Shown: one piece after another, positions 55,040 to 63,929 of the stretch | How positions within the stretch are numbered: position 1 is the stretch's first letter | Layout: every line of letters starts with the position of its first letter | From: Pseudomonadota bacterium | Lineage (GTDB): Bacteria; Desulfobacterota; Desulfobulbia; Desulfobulbales; JAGXFP01 | Direction: 5' to 3' | Assembly (NCBI GenBank): GCA_018814305.1 | Contig: JAHJAA010000018.1 | Span: 30,244-94,243 of the forward strand | DNA length: 64,000 bases | Position numbers and translations under genes: made by a program | The notes under the pieces: generated by a model | The model's database searches: none | The model's input: the letters and a program-made list of their open reading frames with translations, nothing else | Told to the model about the DNA's origin: nothing

Positions 55040-56420
55040 ACTGCTCCCGGTATTTGCGAACCACATAAAGTGCAATAATATTTAAAATCAGAGTGGCGAT
55101 AAACAGGATCAAACCAAGGGCAAAGGCGGCCAAGGTCTTGGGGCTATCAAATTCCTGATCGCCAACCAGCAAAGAGACGATCTGCACAGTAACGGTGGTC
55201 ACAGCCTGCAGAGGATTGGCGGTGAGTTTGGCAGCCATGCCGGCCGCCATCACCACGATCATAGTCTCACCAATAGCCCTGGAGACGGCCAGAAGAATCC
55301 CCCCGACAATGCCGGGCAGGGCCGCCGGAATGACCACCTGGCGGATTGTTTCGCTCTTGGTAGCCCCAAGGGCATAGGCCCCATCACGCATTGATTGAGG
55401 CACAGCATTGATGACATCATCAGACAGCGAAGAAACAAAGGGGATAATCATAATACCCATGACCAGCCCCGCGGCAAGAGCGCTCTCAGATGAAACATCA
55501 AGACCAAAGACGGCCCCTGACTCCCGGATGAAAGGAGCCACTGTCAAGGCTGCAAAAAAGCCATAGACCACCGTGGGAATACCAGCCAAAATCTCAAGCA
55601 GAGGCTTGGCCACGGCCCTGAAGGCCTTAGGGGAGTATTCCGAAAGGTAGATGGCCGACATCAGGCCCAATGGCACCGAGACCAACATGGCAATGGCCGA
55701 GATCAACATGGTCCCGGCAAAGACCGGCACCGCACCAAAGGCCCCGGAGGAACCAACCTGATCGGCCCTGATCGCCATCTGGGGACTCCATTCCAATCCA
55801 AAAAGAAAACTGGTCAAGGGTACTGATTTGAAAAAACGCAATGCCTCAAAAAGAACTGAAAGGACGATCCCAATTGTGGTAAAGATTGCAAATGACGATG
55901 ACAGAATCAGAAAATATCTAACAATCCGCTCAACATGATTCCTGGCCCTGAGCTCCGGGGTGATAAGGCTTCGTGCCCATAAAGCCACGATAACACCGAC
56001 CAGGAGAACAATGACGGCCATGGCTGCACTGCTGGTGGCCGACAGACTCCGGTAATGATCAACGGCCTCAAGAATCTCCGGTTTAACTGTATCACCGACT
56101 CCCACATTGCCGACCACCAGATTACGAATGTCATTAACCACGAGATTCAAGCGATTTGCAGGAAGACTCCGGATATTTTCGGGCAACTCGGCCACGACTA
56201 ATTGGGTTATGATGGTGGATTGACAGGAGTGCCAGACTGCAAAGACCATAAGTGCCGGGATCGCACAGGCCATGGCCACCATAACAGCATAATGAATTGG
56301 TCTTGAATGGAGAGAACGTGGTCCATCAGGACCGGCCACGGCATGTGAGCGTTTAAGGCCGAGCTGATAAGCAACGGCGGTAAAGACGATAATGGCTGGA
56401 ATAAGCAAAGATGGAGACAT
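55032..56420 (-). CDS. pstC: Phosphate ABC transporter permease PstC
   Basis: A 462-residue PstC with two N-terminal helices, an extracytoplasmic segment and the permease core; the cytoplasmic loop has R-D-G-A-Y-A-L-G-A-T-K-S-E. It forms the membrane channel with PstA. Like PstA it carries an N-terminal extension relative to E. coli (319 residues). It is the first gene of the pst block, divergent from phoR. Confidence 0.94.
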   Translation of the reverse strand: MSPSLLIPAIIVFTAVAYQLGLKRSHAVAGPDGPRSLHSRPIHYAVMVAMACAIPALMVFAVWHSCQSTIITQLVVAELPENIRSLPANRLNLVVNDIRNLVVGNVGVGDTVKPEILEAVDHYRSLSATSSAAMAVIVLLVGVIVALWARSLITPELRARNHVERIVRYFLILSSSFAIFTTIGIVLSVLFEALRFFKSVPLTSFLFGLEWSPQMAIRADQVGSSGAFGAVPVFAGTMLISAIAMLVSVPLGLMSAIYLSEYSPKAFRAVAKPLLEILAGIPTVVYGFFAALTVAPFIRESGAVFGLDVSSESALAAGLVMGIMIIPFVSSLSDDVINAVPQSMRDGAYALGATKSETIRQVVIPAALPGIVGGILLAVSRAIGETMIVVMAAGMAAKLTANPLQAVTTVTVQIVSLLVGDQEFDSPKTLAAFALGLILFIATLILNIIALYVVRKYREQYE

Positions 56421-56630
56421 GGGATACGGTCAGGGTTCCGGTTGCGGACCTAAGCCAAGGGGCTCATATCCTGATGTTTAACTATCACCATACTCAAAAA
56501 AATCTTTCCCAATACCATTGCACCACACGGGCAAGATTTTTTTCAGAAGGCACTCCCTGGAATCATCCGGTCGGATATTCGGCCAACCGAAGTATTCATC
56601 ATTTGAATGTAACGAATATGACCGAACAAT

Positions 56631-56657
56631 ATTAGGAATCCATTAAAAATTGATTAA
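56631..56657. promoter_or_regulatory. Candidate PhoB box between pstC and phoR
   Basis: ATTAG at 56631 and ATTAA at 56642 and 56653 form three repeats with exact 11-bp spacing, the same pattern as before pstS. The site is about 95 bp before the phoR GTG and 210 bp before pstC. A nearby inverted repeat TTCGG-CCAA-CCGAA lies at about 56577-56590. Otherwise the 330-base gap is empty of genes. Confidence 0.55.
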
Positions 56658-56750
56658 GAAATCGTCCTTCAGATGACATGATCTGTATTCTTGGGTATTT
56701 TAATATGACAGTTCATTTATAATCAATGATTCTTAAACAAACAGGCATCC

Positions 56751-58532
56751 GTGCGAAACACTAAGCTTTTCTGGCAACTCTTCCCCATCCAAATTCTTAT
56801 CCTTTTGGGAGTTGTCATCCTCATCTCCTGGAACAGTTCCACTGCCCTGAATGAATTCTTGGTGGCCCAAAAAATAGAAGGACTGACTGCCCGGGCTCAT
56901 CTGCTCCATCCCCGAGTGGTCGAACTACTGGGAGCCCATAATTTTCGTGGGATAGAAGAACTATGCCGAAATGCCGGTCGTCTTGCTGATACCAGAATCA
57001 CTGTTATTGATCTGGATGGACGGGTCATCGGCGATTCCGTCCGCGATCCTGAAATCATGGACAACCACCGCCATCGTCCAGAAATCGTCACAGCTCTTGT
57101 TGGTAAAACGGGCACGGCCCAACGATACAGCACCACAACCAACCAGATCATGTTGTATGTCGCTATCCCCCTCATTGTTGATCATGAAACCAAGGGGGTA
57201 CTCCGCACCGCCATACCCAGTGTATCACTTGATCGAACCTTGGATAGTCTTTTCAATAAAATCGGTTTTATTTTACTCATCGTTACCGGTATTGCCGGGT
57301 ATTTATCCCTTCTTGCTGTTCGAAGAGTCAGCCAACCCCTGGAAAAAATGACCGAAGGCGCCCTCCGCTTTGCCGCCGGCGATTTTTCAAGTAGAATTGT
57401 AGTTTCTGGGGCTGAAGAAGTGGTCAGTCTGGCCCAGGCCATGAATCGGATGGTTACGCTGCTGAATGAACGGCTCCAGGAAGCTGTCAACCGGCGCAAT
57501 GAACTGGATACTGTCGTCTCCAGCATGCTTGAAGGAGTCATCGCCGTTGATCTTGATGCCAACGTTCTCTATATGAATGATTCGGCAGCCCGCCAGCTTG
57601 ATGTATCAAGATTTGAGGCCAAAGGTGGTAACATTCTTGAGGTAGTACGTAATATCGATCTCTTACGACTCATCCAGAAGACCCTTAAAATGAATGAGCC
57701 GGTGGAAGGAACCATCGTTTTTAATCGTTCACGTGAGGAAGAACGGATTCTCCAGATGCACGGTGCTCAGCTAACTGATGCAGACAATAAAAGGATCGGT
57801 GCACTCATCGTCTGTAATGATGTCACCCGTCTCTTGCGCCTGGAAAATCTCCGCCGAGATTTTGTCGCCAATGTCTCCCACGAACTGAAGACCCCGATCA
57901 CCTCGATCAAAGGATATGTGGAGACACTTCTTCAGGAAGTTGAAGAGAACCAACCCCATATCCGCGAATTTCTGGGTATTATTCTCAAACATAGTAATCG
58001 CCTCCACGCCATTGTTGATGACCTCCTCTCCCTGTCGCGTATAGAACAGGAAAGCCGTCGAGAGGAAATCAGGTTACAGGAAACATCGATCAAAGAGACT
58101 CTGGCCGAAGCCATTGAGACTTTTGCCACCAAAGCGGCGGATAAAATGATCGAAATCAGTCTTAGTTGCCCGAACGACCTCATCGCCCAAATAAATTCTC
58201 CCCTCTTCGAACAAGGGATCGGCAATCTTTTAGACAATGCGATCAAATACAGCCGCGCTAAAAGCACTGTACGAGTTGAAGCTACTTCGTCAATCGAACA
58301 AATCATCATCAAAGTTATCGATAACGGCCCCGGCATTCCCGAGAACCATCTTTCCCGACTGTTTGAACGATTTTACGTAATCGATAAGGCCCGTAGCCGG
58401 AAGATGGGTGGAACAGGTCTGGGCTTAGCCATTGTCAAGCACATCGTCCAGGCCCACGGAGGACAGGTGACAGTAACCAGCAAATCCGGTCGCGGTACAA
58501 TATTCACTATAATCCTGCCTAAAACTAAATAA
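56751..58532 (+). CDS. phoR: Phosphate sensor histidine kinase PhoR
   Basis: A GTG-started 593-residue kinase. Transmembrane helices near 7-27 and 165-187 flank an extracytoplasmic domain; HAMP (P-L-E-K-M-T-E-G) and PAS (M-L-E-G-V-I-A-V-D) domains follow. The dimerisation helix has His377 in N-V-S-H-E-L-K-T-P. The ATPase has N-box L-D-N-A-I-K-Y-S, D-N-G-P-G-I-P and G-T-G-L-G-L-A-I-V. With phoU downstream and the pst-phoB block divergent, it is PhoR acting on PhoB. Confidence 0.93.
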   Translation: MRNTKLFWQLFPIQILILLGVVILISWNSSTALNEFLVAQKIEGLTARAHLLHPRVVELLGAHNFRGIEELCRNAGRLADTRITVIDLDGRVIGDSVRDPEIMDNHRHRPEIVTALVGKTGTAQRYSTTTNQIMLYVAIPLIVDHETKGVLRTAIPSVSLDRTLDSLFNKIGFILLIVTGIAGYLSLLAVRRVSQPLEKMTEGALRFAAGDFSSRIVVSGAEEVVSLAQAMNRMVTLLNERLQEAVNRRNELDTVVSSMLEGVIAVDLDANVLYMNDSAARQLDVSRFEAKGGNILEVVRNIDLLRLIQKTLKMNEPVEGTIVFNRSREEERILQMHGAQLTDADNKRIGALIVCNDVTRLLRLENLRRDFVANVSHELKTPITSIKGYVETLLQEVEENQPHIREFLGIILKHSNRLHAIVDDLLSLSRIEQESRREEIRLQETSIKETLAEAIETFATKAADKMIEISLSCPNDLIAQINSPLFEQGIGNLLDNAIKYSRAKSTVRVEATSSIEQIIIKVIDNGPGIPENHLSRLFERFYVIDKARSRKMGGTGLGLAIVKHIVQAHGGQVTVTSKSGRGTIFTIILPKTK

Positions 58533-58642
58533 ACCTACTCAATCCAAACCTCCACGGATTGGGCATCATGAATCCCCCTTGCGGACGTAGCCCCATCCAT
58601 ATATAAATAAGATACTGACTTTGAAACGACGGAGAAATTGCT

Positions 58643-59311
58643 ATGCAAAAGCACCTACAGAAAGACATGGAGATCCTCAAAAACAAATTGATCACCATGG
58701 GCGGCGAAGCAGAGGATCGAGTCTACAAGGCAACCCTATCGATCATTAATCGTGATGCAACTTTAGCGAATGATGTCATTAAAGCCGACCAGGAAATCGA
58801 CCAGATGGAGGTTGACATTGAGGAACAATGTTTAAAAATCCTGGCACTTTATCAACCTGTCGCCAAGGATCTACGTTTGATCATCGCCATTCTCAAAATC
58901 AATAACGACTTGGAGCGAATCGGCGACCTGGCGGTTAATATTGCCGAGCGCGGGGTATTCCTGGCCAATCATAAAGAGTTTGAAATCTTCTTCGACATTA
59001 AAACGATGGCTATTAAAGTGGAAAAAATGTTGACCAGCAGTATTGACTGCCTGGTTCATCTGGATGTTCCCCTGGCCCATAAAATCAGAGCTGAAGATAA
59101 CGAGGTTGACGCCCAGAATCGTGAGATGTACGACCGGGCAAAGGAGGTCATGATCCAGAATCCGGAACATATCAACTTCATCCTACACACAATTTCAGCC
59201 GGGCGACATCTGGAAAGAATAGCCGACCATGCCACCAACATCGCTGAGGATGTCATCTATCTGGAAGAGGCGGAAATCGTGCGCCATACCCCGGAGGTTT
59301 ACGAAGATTAA
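58643..59311 (+). CDS. phoU: Phosphate regulator PhoU
   Basis: A 222-residue all-helical PhoU with two repeated three-helix units; acidic metal-site motifs include E-R-I-G-D-L-A-V-N-I-A-E near residue 92 and E-R-I-A-D-H-A-T-N-I-A-E near 195. It represses Pho signalling through PstB and PhoR. It follows phoR by 110 bases, with GGAG before the ATG. Confidence 0.96.
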   Translation: MQKHLQKDMEILKNKLITMGGEAEDRVYKATLSIINRDATLANDVIKADQEIDQMEVDIEEQCLKILALYQPVAKDLRLIIAILKINNDLERIGDLAVNIAERGVFLANHKEFEIFFDIKTMAIKVEKMLTSSIDCLVHLDVPLAHKIRAEDNEVDAQNREMYDRAKEVMIQNPEHINFILHTISAGRHLERIADHATNIAEDVIYLEEAEIVRHTPEVYED

Positions 59312-59320
59312 TTCTCAGCC

Positions 59321-59352
59321 CCTAAAAAACTCATGGGAGTCATCCTTTTAGG
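59321..59352 (+). terminator. Possible terminator after phoU
   Basis: CCTAAAA and TTTTAGG pair, with inner ACTC/GAGT, ten bases after the phoU stop. No long T-run follows, so this is tentative. Confidence 0.35.
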
Positions 59353-59586
59353 CAAATAACTTTCGTTTTTTCCTCTGCTGCCTGTTCCGACTCAGATCAA
59401 AACTGTTGAAGGCCTGCCAATGAAGCAGAAATTTTGAGAAAATAATAACGCTTTTAAGGGATATTTTTCTATTAAAGAGACTTTTCTTCGCAATTTCCTC
59501 ACACCCTACCTGCTCAAAAGAATGATCAAACCATTCATTACCCTTGTCTCCCATTTTATCCTCTTGCCATGGATACCATCTGGTTG

Positions 59587-59605
59587 GACCGAAATGATTT
59601 CGGTC
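59587..59605. promoter_or_regulatory. Palindrome upstream of the hydrogenase genes
   Basis: GACCGAAA-TGA-TTTCGGTC is a perfect inverted repeat about 120 bp before the large-subunit ATG. A TTGACT at 59632 with GAGAAT 18 bases later may be a promoter for the operon; an operator role for the palindrome is guessed. The rest of the 413-base gap shows no gene. Confidence 0.4.
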
Positions 59606-59724
59606 TCTCCCAAGATCACAATTATTTTTTCTTGACTTGTCATTGTCTTTCTTCGGAGAATATCGAAGTCTTGAGCAATGATCCCTTATGCGAAACATCT
59701 GAAAACTCTCACCGTGAGGTTTTG

Positions 59725-61236
59725 ATGAAAATTGATCTCGGCCCGGTAACCCGTATTGAAGGCCATCTGAATGTAAAAACCACCATCGAAAACCAAAAGG
59801 TAGTGGATGCCCGGTGTGTGGGAGAAATGTTCCGTGGTTTTGAAGTCATCCTAAAAGGCAGGGATCCCCTCGACGCCCAACAGATTACCCAACGAATATG
59901 TGGTGTCTGTCCTTACGCCCACGCCATTGCATCATCATATGCCCAGGAAAACGCGTACAAACTTGAGGTGCCAGCCAATGGCCGGATTATGCATAATCTC
60001 ATCCAGGGAGCCAATCACCTCTATGATTATCTCCTGCATTTTTACCAATTATCGGCCTTGGACTTTGTTGATGTAACCGCAATCCTCCAATACACAGGGA
60101 AAGATGCCGACTTGCTTAAGGTAAAAGGATGGGTTCAGTATGAACTTGCTTCTAAAAAAACGTTTCCAGCCGCCCCCTTTCTCCCCAGGTTAAATGGAGA
60201 CTATATCAAAGACAAGGATCTCAACATCGGTGCTCTGAAGCATTACATCGAGGCCATGGAGTTACAAAAAAAGGCCAACAGAGCTGCAGCGATATTCGGA
60301 GGAAAATTCCCTCATTCAACAGCAATTTTCCCTGGAGGATGCACCCAGGAAGCGCGTCTTGATCACATCATCAACTACCAGTCGTTGATCGGTGAAGTCC
60401 GGGAATTTATCCATAACAAGTACCTTCCCGATATTCTTGCTGTTGCGGAAGGCTTTCCAGAATACTGGCATATCGGAGCAAGTAAGGGGGGATTTATTTC
60501 CTACGGACTCTTACCCATGTCTTCAGAACGAGACAGCCAACGACTGTTAACTGGAGGAATTCTACAAGGAGACTCAATCTCACCGATTGACTTTGGGTCA
60601 ATTACCCAGGATGTCGGTTATGCCAGATATTCATCTCCAAGTGGACTTAAGGTCTCCGATTCGACCCTGACCCCTGCCCCCCATAAAGAAGGGGCCTATA
60701 CCTGGACCAAAGCCCCCCGCTACGATGGCAATGTCATGGAAGTCGGTCCTGCGGCCAGAGTGCTGGTGGATTATCATCAGGGTCATAATCAGCAAGTCAA
60801 ATCATTGGTTAATTCCTTTGCCACCAAAGTCGGAATTGAAGCGGCAGATCTTAATTCCGTTCTTGGTCGGCATCTTTCACGGGCCATCAATGCCGTCGTC
60901 ATTGCTGACTTCCTCCTTGCAGAATCAGATCGTCTAACCCCTGGAGAAAGAACCATGGCTGACCTTTCCATCCCGAAGGAAGCGGAAGGCTACGGCGCCA
61001 CCGAAGCTTCGCGGGGAGCACTTTTGCATTACATCCGAATCAAAGATTATAAGATTGATAATTATGAATGCGTGGTGCCAACAACCTGGAACGCCTCACC
61101 CCGTGATGACCGTGGGCAACCGGGCGCCATGGAATCGGCCCTCATCGGCACCAAAATATCGGATCCGGAAGACCAGATCGAATCGGTACGAATAATCCAC
61201 TCATTTGACCCCTGTATCGCCTGTTCCGTGCACTGA
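59725..61236 (+). CDS. [NiFe] hydrogenase large subunit without C-terminal extension
   Basis: The ATG at 59725 has GTGAGGT before it and starts M-K-I-D-L-G-P-V-T-R-I-E-G-H, the family start. The 503-residue protein has the first Ni-Fe ligand motif R57-I-C59-G-V-C62-P-Y-A-H66 and the last D495-P-C497-I-A-C500-S-V-H503. It stops right after His503: the C-terminal peptide that a maturation protease normally removes is absent. It catalyses H2 oxidation or evolution; the Tat-bearing small subunit places it outside the cytoplasmic membrane. Large-before-small is the reverse of the usual order. Confidence 0.93.
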   Translation: MKIDLGPVTRIEGHLNVKTTIENQKVVDARCVGEMFRGFEVILKGRDPLDAQQITQRICGVCPYAHAIASSYAQENAYKLEVPANGRIMHNLIQGANHLYDYLLHFYQLSALDFVDVTAILQYTGKDADLLKVKGWVQYELASKKTFPAAPFLPRLNGDYIKDKDLNIGALKHYIEAMELQKKANRAAAIFGGKFPHSTAIFPGGCTQEARLDHIINYQSLIGEVREFIHNKYLPDILAVAEGFPEYWHIGASKGGFISYGLLPMSSERDSQRLLTGGILQGDSISPIDFGSITQDVGYARYSSPSGLKVSDSTLTPAPHKEGAYTWTKAPRYDGNVMEVGPAARVLVDYHQGHNQQVKSLVNSFATKVGIEAADLNSVLGRHLSRAINAVVIADFLLAESDRLTPGERTMADLSIPKEAEGYGATEASRGALLHYIRIKDYKIDNYECVVPTTWNASPRDDRGQPGAMESALIGTKISDPEDQIESVRIIHSFDPCIACSVH

Positions 61237-61278
61237 TTTATACCAACACCACTCCTTCCCGACTGAGCCGGAGGCCAT

Positions 61279-62196
61279 ATGGTAGATCGCAGAACATTCC
61301 TTAAACTTGCAGCGTCTCTTTGCACAACCTTTGGAGTCGGTTCGTTACCAGCTCCGGTGCTTGCTGCCCTTAAAAAAATAACTCCCGGAGCAGTCCCGAA
61401 GCTCATCTATCTTCAGGGAATGTCGTGCACAGGTTGTTCCATATCATTGCTCCAGGCAGATTCTCCTTCCCCGTTATCCCTGATAACGGATTATTCACAA
61501 CTTGCTTTCCATGCCGATCTTTCCGCAATCTCCGGCAAAAAAGCCCTTAATCTTCTTGAAAAGTACATAAACGGAGACGCCGGAGAATATTTTCTGGCGG
61601 TTGAAGGAGCAATTCCGGAGAAGATGCCCGAGGCCTGTGTAATCGGCAATAAAACTTTTGCTGAGCACCTTGAAGCCGCAGCAAAAACCATGAGTGGGGC
61701 AATAGCAATCGGCGCCTGCGCCTGTGACGGTGGAATTCCTGCGGCGGAAGGGAACCTGACCGGCGCCATCGGGCTGAAAGACTTTTATGAAAAACGTGGA
61801 ATTAATAAACTCGTAATCAATATCCGGGGCTGTTCAGTGCATCCGGATTGGGTCTGGCATACGATAATTCACCTGGTAAAAATCGGGGTCCCAGAACTCA
61901 TCAATGATGCACCGGCGCTCTTCTTCAGCCGTAAGGTTCACGAGCTTTGTCCTCGCTATCATGATTTTCAACAAGAAATCTTTGCCAAAAAGCTGGGAGA
62001 GAAAGGCTGTTTATTTAAGCTGGGCTGCCTGGGCCCAGATACCCATGCGGATTGCCCTACCCGATGGTGGAACGGTGGTCAGACCTGGTGTATTGACAGC
62101 AATGCGCCATGCATCGGTTGCGCCTCTCCGACCTTTGCTCGAAAAAAAGACTTTCCATTTTACCGAATCTCAGAACAGGGACATCAGCCGGTTTAA
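61279..62196 (+). CDS. [NiFe] hydrogenase small subunit (Tat-exported)
   Basis: A 305-residue electron-transfer subunit. The N-terminus has the twin-arginine signal D-R4-R5-T-F-L-K followed by a hydrophobic stretch. Cluster ligands are visible: C-T-G-C-S (proximal), G-A-C-A-C-D-G-G-I-P, R-G-C-S-V-H-P-D-W, H-E-L-C-P-R-Y (distal) and the C-terminal Cys series ending P-C-I-G-C-A. It exports the dimer by the Tat route in a folded state. CCGGAGGCC precedes the ATG, 42 bases after the large subunit. No cytochrome b or maturation gene is in the window, so electrons probably go to a periplasmic cytochrome c. Confidence 0.93.
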   Translation: MVDRRTFLKLAASLCTTFGVGSLPAPVLAALKKITPGAVPKLIYLQGMSCTGCSISLLQADSPSPLSLITDYSQLAFHADLSAISGKKALNLLEKYINGDAGEYFLAVEGAIPEKMPEACVIGNKTFAEHLEAAAKTMSGAIAIGACACDGGIPAAEGNLTGAIGLKDFYEKRGINKLVINIRGCSVHPDWVWHTIIHLVKIGVPELINDAPALFFSRKVHELCPRYHDFQQEIFAKKLGEKGCLFKLGCLGPDTHADCPTRWWNGGQTWCIDSNAPCIGCASPTFARKKDFPFYRISEQGHQPV

Positions 62197-62211
62197 CCAG
62201 GGAGTTTTTCT

Positions 62212-63624
62212 ATGAAAGGAAATTCTTTTTCCCATATGCCAGTGACCACGAAAGTGATGTTTTCAGTTTCAGCGGTCCTGTTCATCGTTCTCGTTGGATC
62301 TTCTGTCTTTTTGACCGGATATTTCAAAAGCAATATGGAGAAAACGTATATCGACTCGGTACAGAGTCTTTTCAGTTCATTCCAGGAAGGAGTGAAAGGC
62401 TCCCTGGAACGTGGGCAGATGAAAAATTTCCAAAAGCTCCTTCTCCAACAGAAAGAGATTAAAAATGTTATGGAGGTTTCTCTCTATGACAGAAACGGAA
62501 AAATCAACCTCTCGTCATCAGACCTCACCACAATCCAAACAGATCTACCCGACGAAATCAGAAAAAAACTCGATAATTCTGAAGACCAGATCCTTTCCAA
62601 ATTAAACAGCCACCTCCAAATCCTGGCCCCACAAAAGGTGGTCAGTGATTGCATCCGTTGTCATCCGAACTGGCAAATCGGTTCACTTGGTGGATGCTTA
62701 TCAATGATCTACGATCTCACTGAACTGGATGAGACGATTACCAAATTGGAAATGTATATGCTTCTCGGCAGCCTCATCGTCTTACTCATAACGTGCACGA
62801 TGATCTTCTTGGTAATGCAGAGGATCGTCAGCGCCCCCATTAATCATTTAATCAAGGATCTATCACAAAGCGCCGATACGGTCTCAGCCAACGCCCAAAA
62901 AGCCTCGGCATCCAGTCAATCCTTAGCGGACAATGCCTCTCAGCAGGCAGCCGCGCTTGAACAGACCAGTGCATCCCTTGAAGAGATATCCGCGATGACC
63001 AGCCGGAATTCCGATAATGCCATACAGGCAAACGAATTAATGACCGATGCCAACCAGGTGATGACCGATGCCAATAAAGCCATGGGTAATCTGATCAGCG
63101 CCATGGATCAAATTGCCCAGGCCAATGATGAAACGTTAAAAATCATTAAAACCATCGATGAAATTGCCTTTCAGACCAATCTTCTGGCATTGAATGCGGC
63201 GGTGGAAGCCGCCCGAGCCGGAGAGGCCGGAGCCGGTTTCGCAGTGGTTGCCGATGAAGTTCGCAATCTGGCTATGCGCTCGGCCGATGCAGCCAAAAAC
63301 ACCTCAGGTCTTCTTATGGAAACCAAGCAGAGAGTCGAGAAAGGGGTAAAACTGGTCCGCGAAACAGATCAATCGTTCAATCTGGCCTCAGATAAAAACG
63401 GCAAAACCGCCTCTGTCCTCCATGAAATAACAACAGCCTCAACGCAGCAGGCCACTGGCATTTCACAAGTTTCAATCGCCATCAATGAACTTGACCGGGT
63501 CACCCAACAGAATGCCGCCGACGCCGATCAGGCCTCCCTGATTGCCGTCGACATGGAAAACGAGTCCGAGCAACTCATCAGGAATGTGACCACTCTTGTT
63601 GAACTCATTAAAGGACAACGATAA
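62212..63624 (+). CDS. Methyl-accepting chemotaxis protein with periplasmic haem-c motif
   Basis: A 470-residue chemoreceptor: helix (about 13-36), periplasmic domain (about 37-178), second helix (about 180-203), and a cytoplasmic coiled coil with the hairpin tip [22 protein letters not shown] that binds CheA/CheW. The periplasmic domain has C147-I-R-C150-H151, the covalent haem-c motif, as in DcrA-type redox receptors. No CheR pentapeptide tail is present. It starts 15 bases after the hydrogenase small subunit and is therefore probably cotranscribed with it. Confidence 0.93.
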   Translation: MKGNSFSHMPVTTKVMFSVSAVLFIVLVGSSVFLTGYFKSNMEKTYIDSVQSLFSSFQEGVKGSLERGQMKNFQKLLLQQKEIKNVMEVSLYDRNGKINLSSSDLTTIQTDLPDEIRKKLDNSEDQILSKLNSHLQILAPQKVVSDCIRCHPNWQIGSLGGCLSMIYDLTELDETITKLEMYMLLGSLIVLLITCTMIFLVMQRIVSAPINHLIKDLSQSADTVSANAQKASASSQSLADNASQQAAALEQTSASLEEISAMTSRNSDNAIQANELMTDANQVMTDANKAMGNLISAMDQIAQANDETLKIIKTIDEIAFQTNLLALNAAVEAARAGEAGAGFAVVADEVRNLAMRSADAAKNTSGLLMETKQRVEKGVKLVRETDQSFNLASDKNGKTASVLHEITTASTQQATGISQVSIAINELDRVTQQNAADADQASLIAVDMENESEQLIRNVTTLVELIKGQR

Positions 63625-63929
63625 CCAGTGAATCTTTCAATATATTCAAAGCAGCAAACTCCGCAACCTCTTCGATCAGGAGATAAATGCTCTCCGCATC
63701 CAATTCTTACAGGTGGGTCAGCCCCATGTTCACCTTTTACGTTCACCGAACCATTCTGAGATGGTTCTCTATAAAGTTGCTCTCTTTTAACCAGGCAGTG
63801 CTGGTGGAAAGTAGAGTTAACTGAATGACTCAAAAGATCACGACTACTACCACCTCCTGATGTCTTGGTTCAACGTGAATCGATATTTTCCGGTGTCTGA
63901 GTTAACATACTCAGCCAAAGGAGAATTCA
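63625..63929. other. Intergenic stretch between the chemoreceptor and the transposase
   Basis: 305 bases with no gene I can support. It ends in CTGAGT-TAACAT-ACTCAG (about 63898-63915), a hairpin directly before the transposase ribosome-binding site. The border of the insertion sequence probably lies in the last part of this stretch, but its terminal repeat cannot be identified without the other end. Confidence 0.4.

Noticed and set aside
61234..61266. TGA after the hydrogenase ligand His read as selenocysteine, giving an extended C-terminus
   Set aside because: Read-through adds only about nine residues (F-I-P-T-P...) without resemblance to known maturation peptides, no obvious SECIS-like hairpin was seen, and the position is not that of Sec in NiFeSe enzymes.
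59725..62196. Regulatory (H2-sensing) hydrogenase
   Set aside because: The large subunit lacks the extension, as in sensors, but the small subunit has a Tat signal and no sensor kinase follows; an exported enzyme fits better.
63528..63833. 101-codon - strand frame after the chemoreceptor
   Set aside because: Runs antisense into the chemoreceptor gene; no ribosome-binding site or family could be supported.
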